This document shows positions 27,722-36,162 of a DNA stretch of 59,451 bases, piece after piece. The stretch comes from an uncultured Prevotellaceae bacterium (GTDB lineage Bacteria > Bacteroidota > Bacteroidia > Bacteroidales > Bacteroidaceae): contig OMWI01000019.1 of the NCBI GenBank assembly GCA_900314715.1, positions 1 to 59,451 on the forward strand. The letters run 5' to 3'. Both the position numbers and the translations under genes were made by a program. The notes beneath the pieces were generated by a model. That model had not been told where the DNA came from. It did not search any database and saw only the letters and a program-made list of their open reading frames with translations. The first letter of the stretch is position 1; each line of letters starts with the position of its first letter.

Positions 27722-28549
27722 CTATTCTTTGGTGAATTGTTTACAACGCTCGATAAACTTCTCGGCAGTTACCCTATACTTGGAATCAGGATACTCGTTG
27801 ATGAATCCATAGCATTCATCTTCTGCATCTTGATAACGCTCCAAGCGTTTGGATTCCACACTATTCTCTGCGAGTTCATATTTGCTTCTCATCAGCAAGA
27901 CTGCAAAATTCTCGCGCAAAGAAGAATAAGGGAAGTCCTTCAAGGCATTCTGCGCCGTAATGATACAAGAGAGATAATTGCTCTCGCCATTGCTGTTGCA
28001 ATTACCGAAATATGTTCCTAAGTTGTAATACAACTGTGCTGAAGCCAATTCCTTCTGCACCAGTTTATCCTGCAATTCAAACAAGTGTTTCTGTGCCGTT
28101 GGCTTCAACTCTGAATCTGGATATAAGTCCAGAAACGACTGATAAGCAGAAATGGCTGCAATCGTAGGTGTTTGGTCCAATCGAGGTTCGGGAGTACTCA
28201 TGTAAAGACTCCTACCTACATAAAAACGAGCCATCTCAGCATAATCCCCACGGGGATAAGAAGTAGTGTATTTCTTGAAATACTCAGCTGCGGTCTCATA
28301 GTCTTTCGCCATGTATTCTGCCATTCCCAACATATACAAGCTCTCCTGGCCGTTGTCGCTACCCTTCAACACGGTAATTAATTCCTGCAAAAGGATGGCG
28401 CAACGGTTATATTTTCCACGAGCGAAACACTCCTTGGCATACTCATACTTATATTGATAATTGTCCGACTTGTACACCTGATTAAACTCGTTGGCACAAC
28501 CCGAAACAATGAAGACAAATAATACCGCAATGGAAAGAAATTTTTTCAT
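27722..28549 (-). CDS. bamD: BamD, outer-membrane protein assembly lipoprotein
   Basis: A 275-residue lipoprotein (IVSGC lipobox at about residue 18) made of TPR-like repeats (KYEYAKECFARGKYNRCAIL, YETAAEYFKKYTTSYPRGDYA, AISAYQSFLDLYPDSELKP, NEYPDSKYRVTAEKFIERC). BamD is the essential partner of BamA for inserting beta-barrels, here serving the many TonB-type barrels. It is first in a three-gene operon, with a promoter at 28578-28609. Confidence 0.85.
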   Translation of the reverse strand: MKKFLSIAVLFVFIVSGCANEFNQVYKSDNYQYKYEYAKECFARGKYNRCAILLQELITVLKGSDNGQESLYMLGMAEYMAKDYETAAEYFKKYTTSYPRGDYAEMARFYVGRSLYMSTPEPRLDQTPTIAAISAYQSFLDLYPDSELKPTAQKHLFELQDKLVQKELASAQLYYNLGTYFGNCNSNGESNYLSCIITAQNALKDFPYSSLRENFAVLLMRSKYELAENSVESKRLERYQDAEDECYGFINEYPDSKYRVTAEKFIERCKQFTKE

Positions 28550-28577
28550 ATATGAAATCCTTATAGCCTAAGCCGTG

Positions 28578-28609
28578 CAAAATTACACAATATTCCGCTG
28601 ATTTGCAAA
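28578..28609 (-). promoter_or_regulatory. promoter of bamD-rpoZ-DUF4293
   Basis: On the minus strand TTTG (28606-28609) and TAATTTTG (28578-28585) are 20 bp apart, 28 bp before the ATG. Confidence 0.7.
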
Positions 28610-28691
28610 GCATTTAAAAGAATTTTGGAAAAATACGCCCGTTTTATAACGTTTATTACATGAAAAATGGAATTGTTATTTATAAAATCAC

Positions 28692-28699
28692 TATCTTTG
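28692..28699 (+). promoter_or_regulatory. uvrB -7 element abutting the start codon
   Basis: TATCTTTG ends only 4 bp before the ATG at 28704. Transcription would begin at or within a base or two of the ATG, implying a leaderless or nearly leaderless mRNA, unless 28707 is the true start. Confidence 0.65.
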
Positions 28700-28703
28700 C
28701 AAA

Positions 28704-30746
28704 ATGATGGATTTCAAACTTTCTTCACAATTTAAGCCTACAGGCGACCAGCCAGAAGCTATTCAACAACTCACAGAGGGTGTTCTTCGCGGTGATAAGG
28801 CACAGGTGTTACTCGGAGTTACTGGTTCGGGTAAGACGTTTACCATTGCGAATGTCATCGAGAGAATCAAGAAGCCAACGCTCATTCTCAGTCATAACAA
28901 GACACTCGCCGCACAATTGTACGAGGAAATGAAAGGTTTCTTCCCCAATAATGCCGTGGAATACTACGTATCTTACTACGACTATTACCAACCAGAGGCT
29001 TACCTTCCCACGACTGATACCTATATCGAAAAAGACCTTGCCATCAACGACGACATTGACCGATTGCGCCTTTCCGCCGTTTCTTCGTTGTTGTCGGGCA
29101 GACAAGATGTCGTGGTGGTTTCTTCGGTGTCGTGCATCTATGGTATGGGTGGTCCTACCGCCATGGAGAATAGTGTCATATCCATCAAGAAAGGACAACG
29201 ATTGGACCGCAATCTTTTCTTGCGAAAACTCATTGATGCATTGTATGTGCGCAACGACATCGAACTGACACGCGGGAATTTCCGTGTGAAAGGCGACCAC
29301 GTTGACGTATTCATGGCATATAGCGAAAACGCGCTTCGCATTACATGGTGGGATGATGAGATTGACGAAATAGAAGAAATAGATCCGTTGGATTCACACC
29401 ATTTGTTGTCTTTCGACGAATACAAGATTTACCCTGCCAATCTGTTTGTCACTACCCAAGAACAAACGCATAACGCCATTCGTAACATCCAAGACGACTT
29501 GGTGAAGCAAATTGACTTCTTCAACGAATTGGGCGACCCCATCAAGGCGCAACGCATCAAGGAACGAGTGGAATACGACATGGAGATGATTAAAGAGTTA
29601 GGGCATTGTTCGGGTATCGAAAATTATTCGCGTTATTTCGACGGACGAGAGCCAGGTCAACGTCCTTATTGCCTACTCGACTTCTTCCCGAAGGACTATC
29701 TCATGGTAATAGACGAGAGTCATGTAAGCGTACCGCAAATCAATGCGATGTTCGGAGGCGACCGTGCTCGCAAGCAAAACCTTGTTGAGTATGGATTCCG
29801 ACTTCCAGCCGCTTTCGATAATCGTCCGTTACGCTTCGAGGAGTTCCATGAGATGATTCATCAAGTGATTTACGTCTCTGCCACACCTGCCGATTACGAG
29901 TTGATGGAAGCTGAGGGAGTAGTGGTAGAACAACTGATAAGACCTACTGGTTTGCTTGACCCAGAAATCGAGGTGCGCCCGAGTGAGAACCAGATAGACG
30001 ATTTGTTGGACGAGATTGTCACGAGAGTCAATAGGGACGAACGTGTCTTGATAACGACACTCACCAAACGCATGGCAGAGGAACTAACGGAATACCTGCT
30101 CAATCACGATGTCCGCGCCAACTATATTCATAGCGATGTGGCAACACTCGACCGAATGAAAATCATGAACGGACTGAGGGCTGGCGAATTCCATGTGTTG
30201 GTAGGAGTCAACTTGCTACGTGAAGGATTGGACTTACCCGAAGTGTCTCTCGTGGCTATTCTCGATGCAGACAAAGAGGGATTCCTGCGTAGTCATCGTA
30301 GTCTGACGCAAACGGCAGGAAGGGCAGCCCGAAACGTAAACGGCAAGGTCATCATGTATGCTGATAGCATTACAGAAAGCATGCAAAAGACCATCGACGA
30401 AACCAATCGTCGCCGTTCTATCCAATTGAAATACAACGAGGATCATCACATCACGCCGAAACAAATCGTTAAGGCAATCAGTTCTACGCTCACGTCTTCG
30501 AAAGACCAACTATCTCCAGACCAACGAGAATTGCAACGTTCTTATGGTCCATACGTAGCCAACGACAAGGATGTGGCTTTCGCCGCAGATTCCATCGAAA
30601 AGTCGATGAGCGAGGAACAATTGAGAAAGCGCATCGCGCAACTCACCGACTTGATGAAACAAGCTGCCAAGCAACTCGATTTCTTGCAAGCCGCACAATA
30701 CCGCGACGAAATCGTCAGACTACAGAATTTATTGGACAAGAAATAA
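28704..30746 (+). CDS. uvrB: UvrB, excision nuclease helicase-like subunit
   Basis: A 680-residue protein. Walker A is GVTGSGKTF (about 39). The beta-hairpin is YYDYYQPEAYLPTTDTYIEKD, the DNA-threading element. DESH, the DEAD-type Walker B, is near 340, with helicase motifs LLREGLDLPEVSLVAILDADK and QTAGRAARN. The C-terminal UvrC-binding UVR segment (LRKRIAQLTDLMKQAAKQLDF) is present. UvrB verifies damage passed on by UvrA (18273) and recruits UvrC. It starts at 28704 or 28707 (M-M-D-F). Confidence 0.97.
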   Translation: MMDFKLSSQFKPTGDQPEAIQQLTEGVLRGDKAQVLLGVTGSGKTFTIANVIERIKKPTLILSHNKTLAAQLYEEMKGFFPNNAVEYYVSYYDYYQPEAYLPTTDTYIEKDLAINDDIDRLRLSAVSSLLSGRQDVVVVSSVSCIYGMGGPTAMENSVISIKKGQRLDRNLFLRKLIDALYVRNDIELTRGNFRVKGDHVDVFMAYSENALRITWWDDEIDEIEEIDPLDSHHLLSFDEYKIYPANLFVTTQEQTHNAIRNIQDDLVKQIDFFNELGDPIKAQRIKERVEYDMEMIKELGHCSGIENYSRYFDGREPGQRPYCLLDFFPKDYLMVIDESHVSVPQINAMFGGDRARKQNLVEYGFRLPAAFDNRPLRFEEFHEMIHQVIYVSATPADYELMEAEGVVVEQLIRPTGLLDPEIEVRPSENQIDDLLDEIVTRVNRDERVLITTLTKRMAEELTEYLLNHDVRANYIHSDVATLDRMKIMNGLRAGEFHVLVGVNLLREGLDLPEVSLVAILDADKEGFLRSHRSLTQTAGRAARNVNGKVIMYADSITESMQKTIDETNRRRSIQLKYNEDHHITPKQIVKAISSTLTSSKDQLSPDQRELQRSYGPYVANDKDVAFAADSIEKSMSEEQLRKRIAQLTDLMKQAAKQLDFLQAAQYRDEIVRLQNLLDKK

Positions 30747-30814
30747 ACTTTTCTATGACGTTCTATTTACCAACTTTACACGAAAAAACTTGGGATTATA
30801 TCATTTCTCCCAAG

Positions 30815-31103
30815 ACCTCACCTAAATCATGTTAATACCATCAATACCAACAAGTTATATTTTTCAACACCTCATGTAAGACCTCATGTAACACCTCACC
30901 TAACACCTCACCTAAGACCTCACACTCGGAGTAATGTTTAGTGTTGAGTGTTGAATTGATAATTGTGAATTGAAAATTGTGAATTGTGAATTAAAAAACA
31001 CATGAGGTCTTAGGTGAGGTCTTAGGTGAGGTCTTACATGAGGTCTTGAAAAACACAACTAACTGATAATGTGATGTTTAGTTCAAATAAGGGGAGGTCT
31101 TGG
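30815..31103. repeat. 12-bp tandem repeats in a large imperfect inverted repeat
   Basis: Left arm: four full 12-bp units at 30869-30916 (ACCTCATGTAAG, ACCTCATGTAAC, ACCTCACCTAAC, ACCTCACCTAAG), a partial fifth, and an isolated copy at 30815-30826. Right arm: reverse-complement units at 31001-31048, and GGAGGTCTTGG at 31093-31103. A central AT-rich loop of about 75 bp contains repeated AATTGTGAATT. The arms would give a hairpin of about 50 bp. Confidence 0.85.
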
Positions 31104-31247
31104 CGAAAACAAGAAAATTCGTGGGTTTTCGTCATAAAACGGTTGGAAAGACCAAATAGATTTTAGCCCAAAATAGATACTGATAGGCACTTTCTTATGC
31201 ACACAAAGTTACCTATGAAAAACCTATAGAGGCGCGTTGGGATATAC

Positions 31248-31304
31248 AAACATCATGTTTATGTGGTGTAAATATGGTGTTTGTCACCAATAAACATGGT
31301 ATTT
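31248..31304. repeat. 22-bp phased dyad array C (3 units)
   Basis: Cores at 31248 (AAACATCATGTTT, perfect palindrome), 31270 (AAATATGGTGTTT) and 31292 (AAACATGGTATTT), spacing exactly 22 bp. It lies in the 805-bp gene-free interval 30747-31551. Apart from the 12-bp repeats, this array and a short heptamer tract (31315-31328), nothing else is recognised there. Confidence 0.75.
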
Positions 31305-31551
31305 ATGAAGAATCTTGCTTCTTGCTTTCAACTTTCTTACTATCTAAAAAATTACGGTTACTAAAAAACTCTTAACTGTTTTGAAAGTTTTAGTTAAGTG
31401 TTACTCTGAGTTGACATTATGGGGACTTTTCTAAATCTATTTTCCTATTCAGAAACGAATAATATGTTTGAGAGGAGTGGTTATCTCAGATGTATTTTTT
31501 TATTGCAAACACTCATAGAAGATGTTATTTGAATAACGTAACTGGGGATAA

Positions 31552-32340
31552 CTACTTTGGCATACGCGACTCAAGGAAGGCACGGAAAGCGGGAAGATAG
31601 CCTTCGGGAACATGGATGATTTCGCGACCGATGTAGATGCAATCGTTTCGGTCAACCTTTGTGATTTTATCGACAGCCACGATGAAAGAGCGGTGAACAC
31701 GCAGGAATTTATCTTGTGGCAACATTGCTTCTACGGCTTTCATCGTCAGGTGGGTTATCAACGGTCGTTGTTCTCCCTCAAGGTAGAACATGACATAATC
31801 TTTCATACCACTGACATACATGATACTCGCCGTAGATACGTTGCGCAACTCACCATCTACGCGTAAGAAAAGAGTTGAGGTAGACGAAGTGATGCTTGGC
31901 TCAGCATTTCCGTTGGCATGGGAATTCTCGGATAATGATGGTTCAACTGTATGTGGCTGGTTTTCAGGTATGACAGGCCAAAAGACATTGCGCGCCTTCT
32001 CCACCGCCATGAGAAACTTATTGTAACGTATAGGTTTGAGCAGGAAGTCTATCGCATTCACCTCATAACTCTCAAATGCATATTCCTTGAAAGCAGTAGT
32101 GAAGATGACACGTGTTTGGCTTGGCAAGCAACGAGCCAGTTCCATGCCATTGAGGTCGGGCATTTGTATGTCGAGAAACAACAGATTGGCAGGATGACTT
32201 TTAATGGCGCTGATGGCAGCCACCGAATCAGTAAAAGAAGCAACCAATTCCAAATCAGGTGTCTTAGACACAAACGATTCCAGCAGTTTTACAGCTAATG
32301 GTTCGTCATCAACGATATAGCAAGTGAGTTTATTGTTCAT
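31552..32340 (-). CDS. LytTR-family response regulator
   Basis: The start is placed at 32340 (MNNKLTCYIVDDEPLA). An alternative ATG at 32349 adds three residues. The receiver domain spans 1-115, with the acidic pair DDE and phospho-acceptor Asp in LLFLDIQMPD (about 54), and a conserved Lys in FLLKPIRYNKF. Residues about 155-260 form a LytTR DNA-binding domain (LFLRVDGELRNVSTASIMYV, KFLRVHRSFIVAVDKI). It overlaps the histidine kinase gene by 11 bp, so the pair is translationally coupled. Confidence 0.92.
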   Translation of the reverse strand: MNNKLTCYIVDDEPLAVKLLESFVSKTPDLELVASFTDSVAAISAIKSHPANLLFLDIQMPDLNGMELARCLPSQTRVIFTTAFKEYAFESYEVNAIDFLLKPIRYNKFLMAVEKARNVFWPVIPENQPHTVEPSLSENSHANGNAEPSITSSTSTLFLRVDGELRNVSTASIMYVSGMKDYVMFYLEGEQRPLITHLTMKAVEAMLPQDKFLRVHRSFIVAVDKITKVDRNDCIYIGREIIHVPEGYLPAFRAFLESRMPK

Positions 32341-33400
32341 GGTTATCATTCGTTATAGGTAAATTGAGCACGATTTTAACATGATAGATATTATCGGGCA
32401 AGATTGATTGTTCCCACTTATATTGGTCGTGGTAAAGCAATTCCATGCGTCGGCGAGTGTTTTCCAATCCTATACCCGAACCGCTACGGTCAGCATCCGT
32501 CTTAGGATAGTTGGTATTGTCGCAGATGAAAGTCAACGTATTGCCAATCTGCGTCATGCTAATGTTGATTTTCGATTCCCTGCTACTGCTCACCCCATGT
32601 TTGAAAGCATTCTCCACGAGTGAGATAAAGAGCAAAGGAGCAATCTCCATGGACTGAACGTCAAACGAGGTGTTGACTTCCGTCATGTCATTGCAACGCA
32701 GTTTCATCAATTCGATATAGTTGCGCATAAACTCCACTTCCCCTTGTATCGAAACGGTAGGTTTATTGGATTCGTACATAGCGTAGCGCAACAAATCAGA
32801 CAGTTGGGCGAGGGAATCTTGAGCAGCATCGGGGTCTATCTGTATCAGACTTGAAATATTATTCAATGTATTGAAAAGGAAGTGCGGATTGATTTGACTT
32901 TTCAACCACGCCAATTCCGCCTCCGTATTCTTCTGCTTTTCCTCATCCAATTGCTTCCTGATTTTCCTGATTTGCATAAAGTGTCTGATGCCAATGGCAA
33001 TGGCAGCAATAACACAATTGAGCACCAAGAACATCAACAAGCCAGAGAAGAAGCCAATCCACATATTGGTGGTCATGGCAGGCATATCGGGGAGGTTGTT
33101 TCGATTGAACCATACGAAGAAGAACTGGTAATTCATTCCCAAGATGAGCACCAGATTGCATAGGGCAAAAAGCAAAAAACGACGTTTGAAGAACAGATAA
33201 GGCCCCAGTATATAGAAATTGACAAAATAAATAACCAGGGGAGCATGAAACAATCCCCATGCAACGAAGAAGGATGTTCTGGCTGACGAAAAATCATGTG
33301 TACTAAGGAGTGTAGCAAGTGGCAGAGCCATGAGAATAATTATCCACATGGCAATCTGGGCGAATAACAGCCATATATCTCTCTTGTCTATCTTTTTCAT
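32330..33400 (-). CDS. LytS/YehU-type sensor histidine kinase
   Basis: A 356-residue protein with four membrane segments in the first 150 residues and no extracytoplasmic sensor domain. A coiled linker (RKIRKQLDEEKQKNTEAEL) follows. The His_kinase domain includes the phospho-acceptor His in KSQINPHFLFNTLNN (about 173). The ATPase domain shows VENAFKHGVSS and SGSGIGLENTRRRM. It pairs with the LytTR regulator downstream (overlap). The neighbouring TonB-type barrel at 33495 may be a target; that is inference. Confidence 0.9.
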   Translation of the reverse strand: MKKIDKRDIWLLFAQIAMWIIILMALPLATLLSTHDFSSARTSFFVAWGLFHAPLVIYFVNFYILGPYLFFKRRFLLFALCNLVLILGMNYQFFFVWFNRNNLPDMPAMTTNMWIGFFSGLLMFLVLNCVIAAIAIGIRHFMQIRKIRKQLDEEKQKNTEAELAWLKSQINPHFLFNTLNNISSLIQIDPDAAQDSLAQLSDLLRYAMYESNKPTVSIQGEVEFMRNYIELMKLRCNDMTEVNTSFDVQSMEIAPLLFISLVENAFKHGVSSSRESKINISMTQIGNTLTFICDNTNYPKTDADRSGSGIGLENTRRRMELLYHDQYKWEQSILPDNIYHVKIVLNLPITNDNHEQ

Positions 33401-33407
33401 ACCTTTG

Positions 33408-33438
33408 CAAAATTAAGTATTATTTTTGAAATCACAAA
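33408..33438 (-). promoter_or_regulatory. consensus promoter of the kinase/regulator pair
   Basis: On the minus strand TTTG (33435-33438), exactly 19 bp, then TAATTTTG (33408-33415), 7 bp before the ATG. The -33 TTTG coincides with the T-run of the preceding gene's terminator. Confidence 0.8.
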
Positions 33439-33439
33439 A

Positions 33440-33470
33440 CCTCTCTCGCATTATCTCAGTACGAGAGAGG
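33440..33470 (-). terminator. terminator of the outer-membrane barrel gene
   Basis: CCTCTCTCG (33440-33448) pairs with CGAGAGAGG (33462-33470). On the minus strand it is followed by TTTTG. It lies 24 bp past the stop at 33495. Confidence 0.75.
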
Positions 33471-33494
33471 TATATATTGTTGTGCTGGTCAAGG

Positions 33495-35948
33495 TTATTG
33501 TTGTTGATTACCAATACTATTCAACATTTCGCCTTGCGACTGTTGTTCGATATAGTCATTCTGAACCTTTGAGGTATGTTGCTTGGCTTGTCTCTTCGTA
33601 TTGCCGAAGGTATAGCTCACGCTGAAGGAGATTCCATAGAGCGGCACCTTGATAGCTTGGTGATTGGTGAAATTATTGCTGGAACTCATGCTTTCAATCT
33701 TCAAGTTGCCTCCCTTTGAGAGTCCTGTCATACCCATCAAACTAAGAGTGAGTTTATCATTCAGCAACGACTTCGATATATTAGCAGTCAACAAGTTAAA
33801 TCCTCCACTCCACCCCTGAAGGGTATAGCTTTTCGATGAGGTCATCAAGTAACCGCCGAGTTTCAAATCCCAAGGCAAGGTTTGTTGGATTCCAGCCATC
33901 ACATTAGCATGCCATCCGCTATTTCGTGCAGAGAGTTCGTCACTACGCAAGTCGGTATAGCTAACTCCACCGTTGATGAAGAGGCGGGTATTCTTAACGA
34001 CAAGCCAATTCACGTATGCATTCAGTCCCGTCTGACTACGCTTGGCGGTGTTGCCGTAAGTGGTGTTCAGCACATGGTCGTCGTAGAAAGTATATTGTTC
34101 AATGCCATTGCCCGTGTAACTATAGCGCAGATTGAGGTTCATCATGAATCGTGGCGTGAAAGCATTATAGACGAGCGACACGTTATGCGACTTCTCTACA
34201 TCGAGGTTGGTATTACCATAACTGATACTGGTAGGATCGGTACGATTCACGTAGGGGTTCAAGTAAGAAATACCAGGTCGAGAAATGCGCATGTTATAAG
34301 TCAATCCGAGATTACTGCTCTGCGACAAATTGTAGGAAACGCTGGCTGTAGGAACCAGACTACCATAGTTCTTCGAGAAGTTCTCGCCATTGCCCTTACG
34401 ATATTCCACATCTTGCCATGTATGCTCATAGCGCAATCCACCTTTTGCACCAGCATTGCCCCATTTGCCTTCGTATTCCGCATAACCTGCCAAAATGGAA
34501 TTCTTATAGAGATAGTCCATACTCATCGACTCGCTCAGTACGTCTTTCAAATAGTATTTAGCATCTGAAGAAGCACGACGCAACATCATTTTACCACCGA
34601 GATTCAACGTTTGTCCTTTACCCAACGGTGTGGTATAGTCAGTCTGGAAAGTATGTTCGGTTGTCTTTTCCTTGGCAAGCGAATAACGATTGGTCAAATC
34701 AATGAAAGAAGTAGAAGGATTGTTGAAGAGATTGCGTTGCTCGTTCTTCGACGGACTATAATCCAATTGATAAGTAAATGTCAGCGACTTATCGCGCGCT
34801 TGGTTGAAGAAACGTTGATAGTCGGCACTCAAGCTGACAGAAGTTTTCACGTTTTTCATTTTCATGTCGTATCCATAGTCAAATCCTGTTCCATAGATAC
34901 CTCCATTCATTTGCGACGACACTTGACCATTGTTTTTCAGATGTAAATTGTTTAGACTTGCCGTAACGTTGATAGCACTCATCGAATCCAACTCGTAACC
35001 TAACGAGAGGTTGCCCATCGTGAAAGGTAGTTTGGTTTCGCTTTCGCTATGTGTCAAGATATCTGCATTGCCATTGCGCTGTTCTATGTCAACCTTTGTG
35101 GTACCTGGCGTGGAATAATTCTCCATGATGTTCGCACTATAGGAGAATTTTCCCTGTTGGCCACTGACAAAAACGCTACCGCCTAAGCTCTTGTTTCCTA
35201 CCGATGCTCGTATAGTACCATTAAAACCATCAAGACTCTGTGCTGCCTGTCCGTTTTGTTTATTCATGACAATATTCAAAACTCCGCCCACACCCTCTGC
35301 ATCATATCGAGCACCAGGATTGGTAACCACCTCAATGCTCTTTACCAAAGTAGCGGGCATATTCTTGAACATCATGGACGGATTAGAAGAAAACATGACG
35401 CTGGGCTTGCCATCAACATAGACCTTAAACGATGAAGAACCATTCACGCTGATGTTGTCTTGTCCGTCTACCGTTACCATCGGAACCTTACGAAGCATGT
35501 CAAGCACCGTGTTCGACTTGGCATCTTCATCCTCTTCGACATTGTAACTCATCTTATCCACCGTCATTTTTACCAGTGGCTTTTGTGCTACAACCTCCAC
35601 ACCTTTCAACGTAGTGGAATTCTTATCTAAGAACAAGGTGTCGAGATTGAGATTTTTACCATTGCCCAATTCGATGGTTCGACGAAGGTCTTCTTTTCCG
35701 ACACTACTAAACACGATATCAAAATGTCCCTGCCCTTTTATCTCATGCGAGAATCTTCCGTTCTCGTCTGTCAAGAACATGGCAACGGGCTTTTCTTTGG
35801 TGTTCTGCTTAAAGACACGAATGGTAGCAAAAGGTTCGCCCTCGCCTAAGCTTTTGTCGACGAGTACACCGCTCACGGTAGTATTTTGTGCCACGGTTGG
35901 TATTGCCATGAAAAGCATTGTTATGAATGAAATCAAAATCTTTTTCAT
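33495..35948 (-). CDS. outer-membrane beta-barrel family protein (TonB-receptor-like)
   Basis: The start is placed at 35948 (MKKILISFITMLFMAIPTVAQ, a good signal peptide); an upstream in-frame ATG at 35975 is possible, giving a longer N-terminus. An N-terminal carboxypeptidase-regulatory-like domain (about 25-105) is followed by a plug domain (MLRKVPMVTVDGQDNISVNGSSSFKVYVDGKPS). A barrel resembling outer-membrane beta-barrel family 3 follows, ending in VSYTFGNTKRQ. The tail continues about 30 residues past the last strand, unusual for TonB receptors. The substrate is unknown. It lies upstream of the LytS/LytTR genes. Confidence 0.8.
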   Translation of the reverse strand: MKKILISFITMLFMAIPTVAQNTTVSGVLVDKSLGEGEPFATIRVFKQNTKEKPVAMFLTDENGRFSHEIKGQGHFDIVFSSVGKEDLRRTIELGNGKNLNLDTLFLDKNSTTLKGVEVVAQKPLVKMTVDKMSYNVEEDEDAKSNTVLDMLRKVPMVTVDGQDNISVNGSSSFKVYVDGKPSVMFSSNPSMMFKNMPATLVKSIEVVTNPGARYDAEGVGGVLNIVMNKQNGQAAQSLDGFNGTIRASVGNKSLGGSVFVSGQQGKFSYSANIMENYSTPGTTKVDIEQRNGNADILTHSESETKLPFTMGNLSLGYELDSMSAINVTASLNNLHLKNNGQVSSQMNGGIYGTGFDYGYDMKMKNVKTSVSLSADYQRFFNQARDKSLTFTYQLDYSPSKNEQRNLFNNPSTSFIDLTNRYSLAKEKTTEHTFQTDYTTPLGKGQTLNLGGKMMLRRASSDAKYYLKDVLSESMSMDYLYKNSILAGYAEYEGKWGNAGAKGGLRYEHTWQDVEYRKGNGENFSKNYGSLVPTASVSYNLSQSSNLGLTYNMRISRPGISYLNPYVNRTDPTSISYGNTNLDVEKSHNVSLVYNAFTPRFMMNLNLRYSYTGNGIEQYTFYDDHVLNTTYGNTAKRSQTGLNAYVNWLVVKNTRLFINGGVSYTDLRSDELSARNSGWHANVMAGIQQTLPWDLKLGGYLMTSSKSYTLQGWSGGFNLLTANISKSLLNDKLTLSLMGMTGLSKGGNLKIESMSSSNNFTNHQAIKVPLYGISFSVSYTFGNTKRQAKQHTSKVQNDYIEQQSQGEMLNSIGNQQQ

Positions 35949-35993
35949 ATCTTTGATATTTTTATTGTTTGACATTTCTTTTGTATCACGATG

Positions 35994-36024
35994 CAAAGGT
36001 ATGAAAAGGAGGGTTACTATCAAT
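35994..36024 (-). promoter_or_regulatory. promoter of the outer-membrane barrel gene
   Basis: On the minus strand TACCTTTG (35994-36001) with ATTG (36021-36024) 19 bp upstream. The -7 element lies 46 bp before the chosen ATG at 35948. Translation from the ORF's most upstream ATG at 36023 would need transcription from further upstream. Confidence 0.6.
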
Positions 36025-36079
36025 ACTTCTTTAGACGTTTACCCCCATGTGTTTCGACAAATTATTATTGATTGATTAA

Positions 36080-36124
36080 AAAAGCTCATTTTGTAGTGTT
36101 TTCCATTCTACAAAATGAGCTTTT
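36080..36124. terminator. bidirectional terminator with 17-bp perfect stem
   Basis: 36080-36096 pairs perfectly with 36108-36124 (core AAAAGCTCATTTTG), an 11-nt loop. The stem begins with A and ends with T on either strand. It ends 38 bp past the esterase stop at 36163. Confidence 0.9.
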
Positions 36125-36162
36125 ATCGATTGATTTGATTCCTCAAGTATGATTACGCAAAA

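Noticed and set aside
30747-31551. Missing gene in the 805-bp gap after uvrB
   Set aside because: No frame with a plausible start and coding pattern was found; the region is repeats and AT-rich sequence.
33882-34568. 228-codon plus-strand ORF
   Set aside because: Shadow of the outer-membrane barrel gene on the other strand; no domain features.
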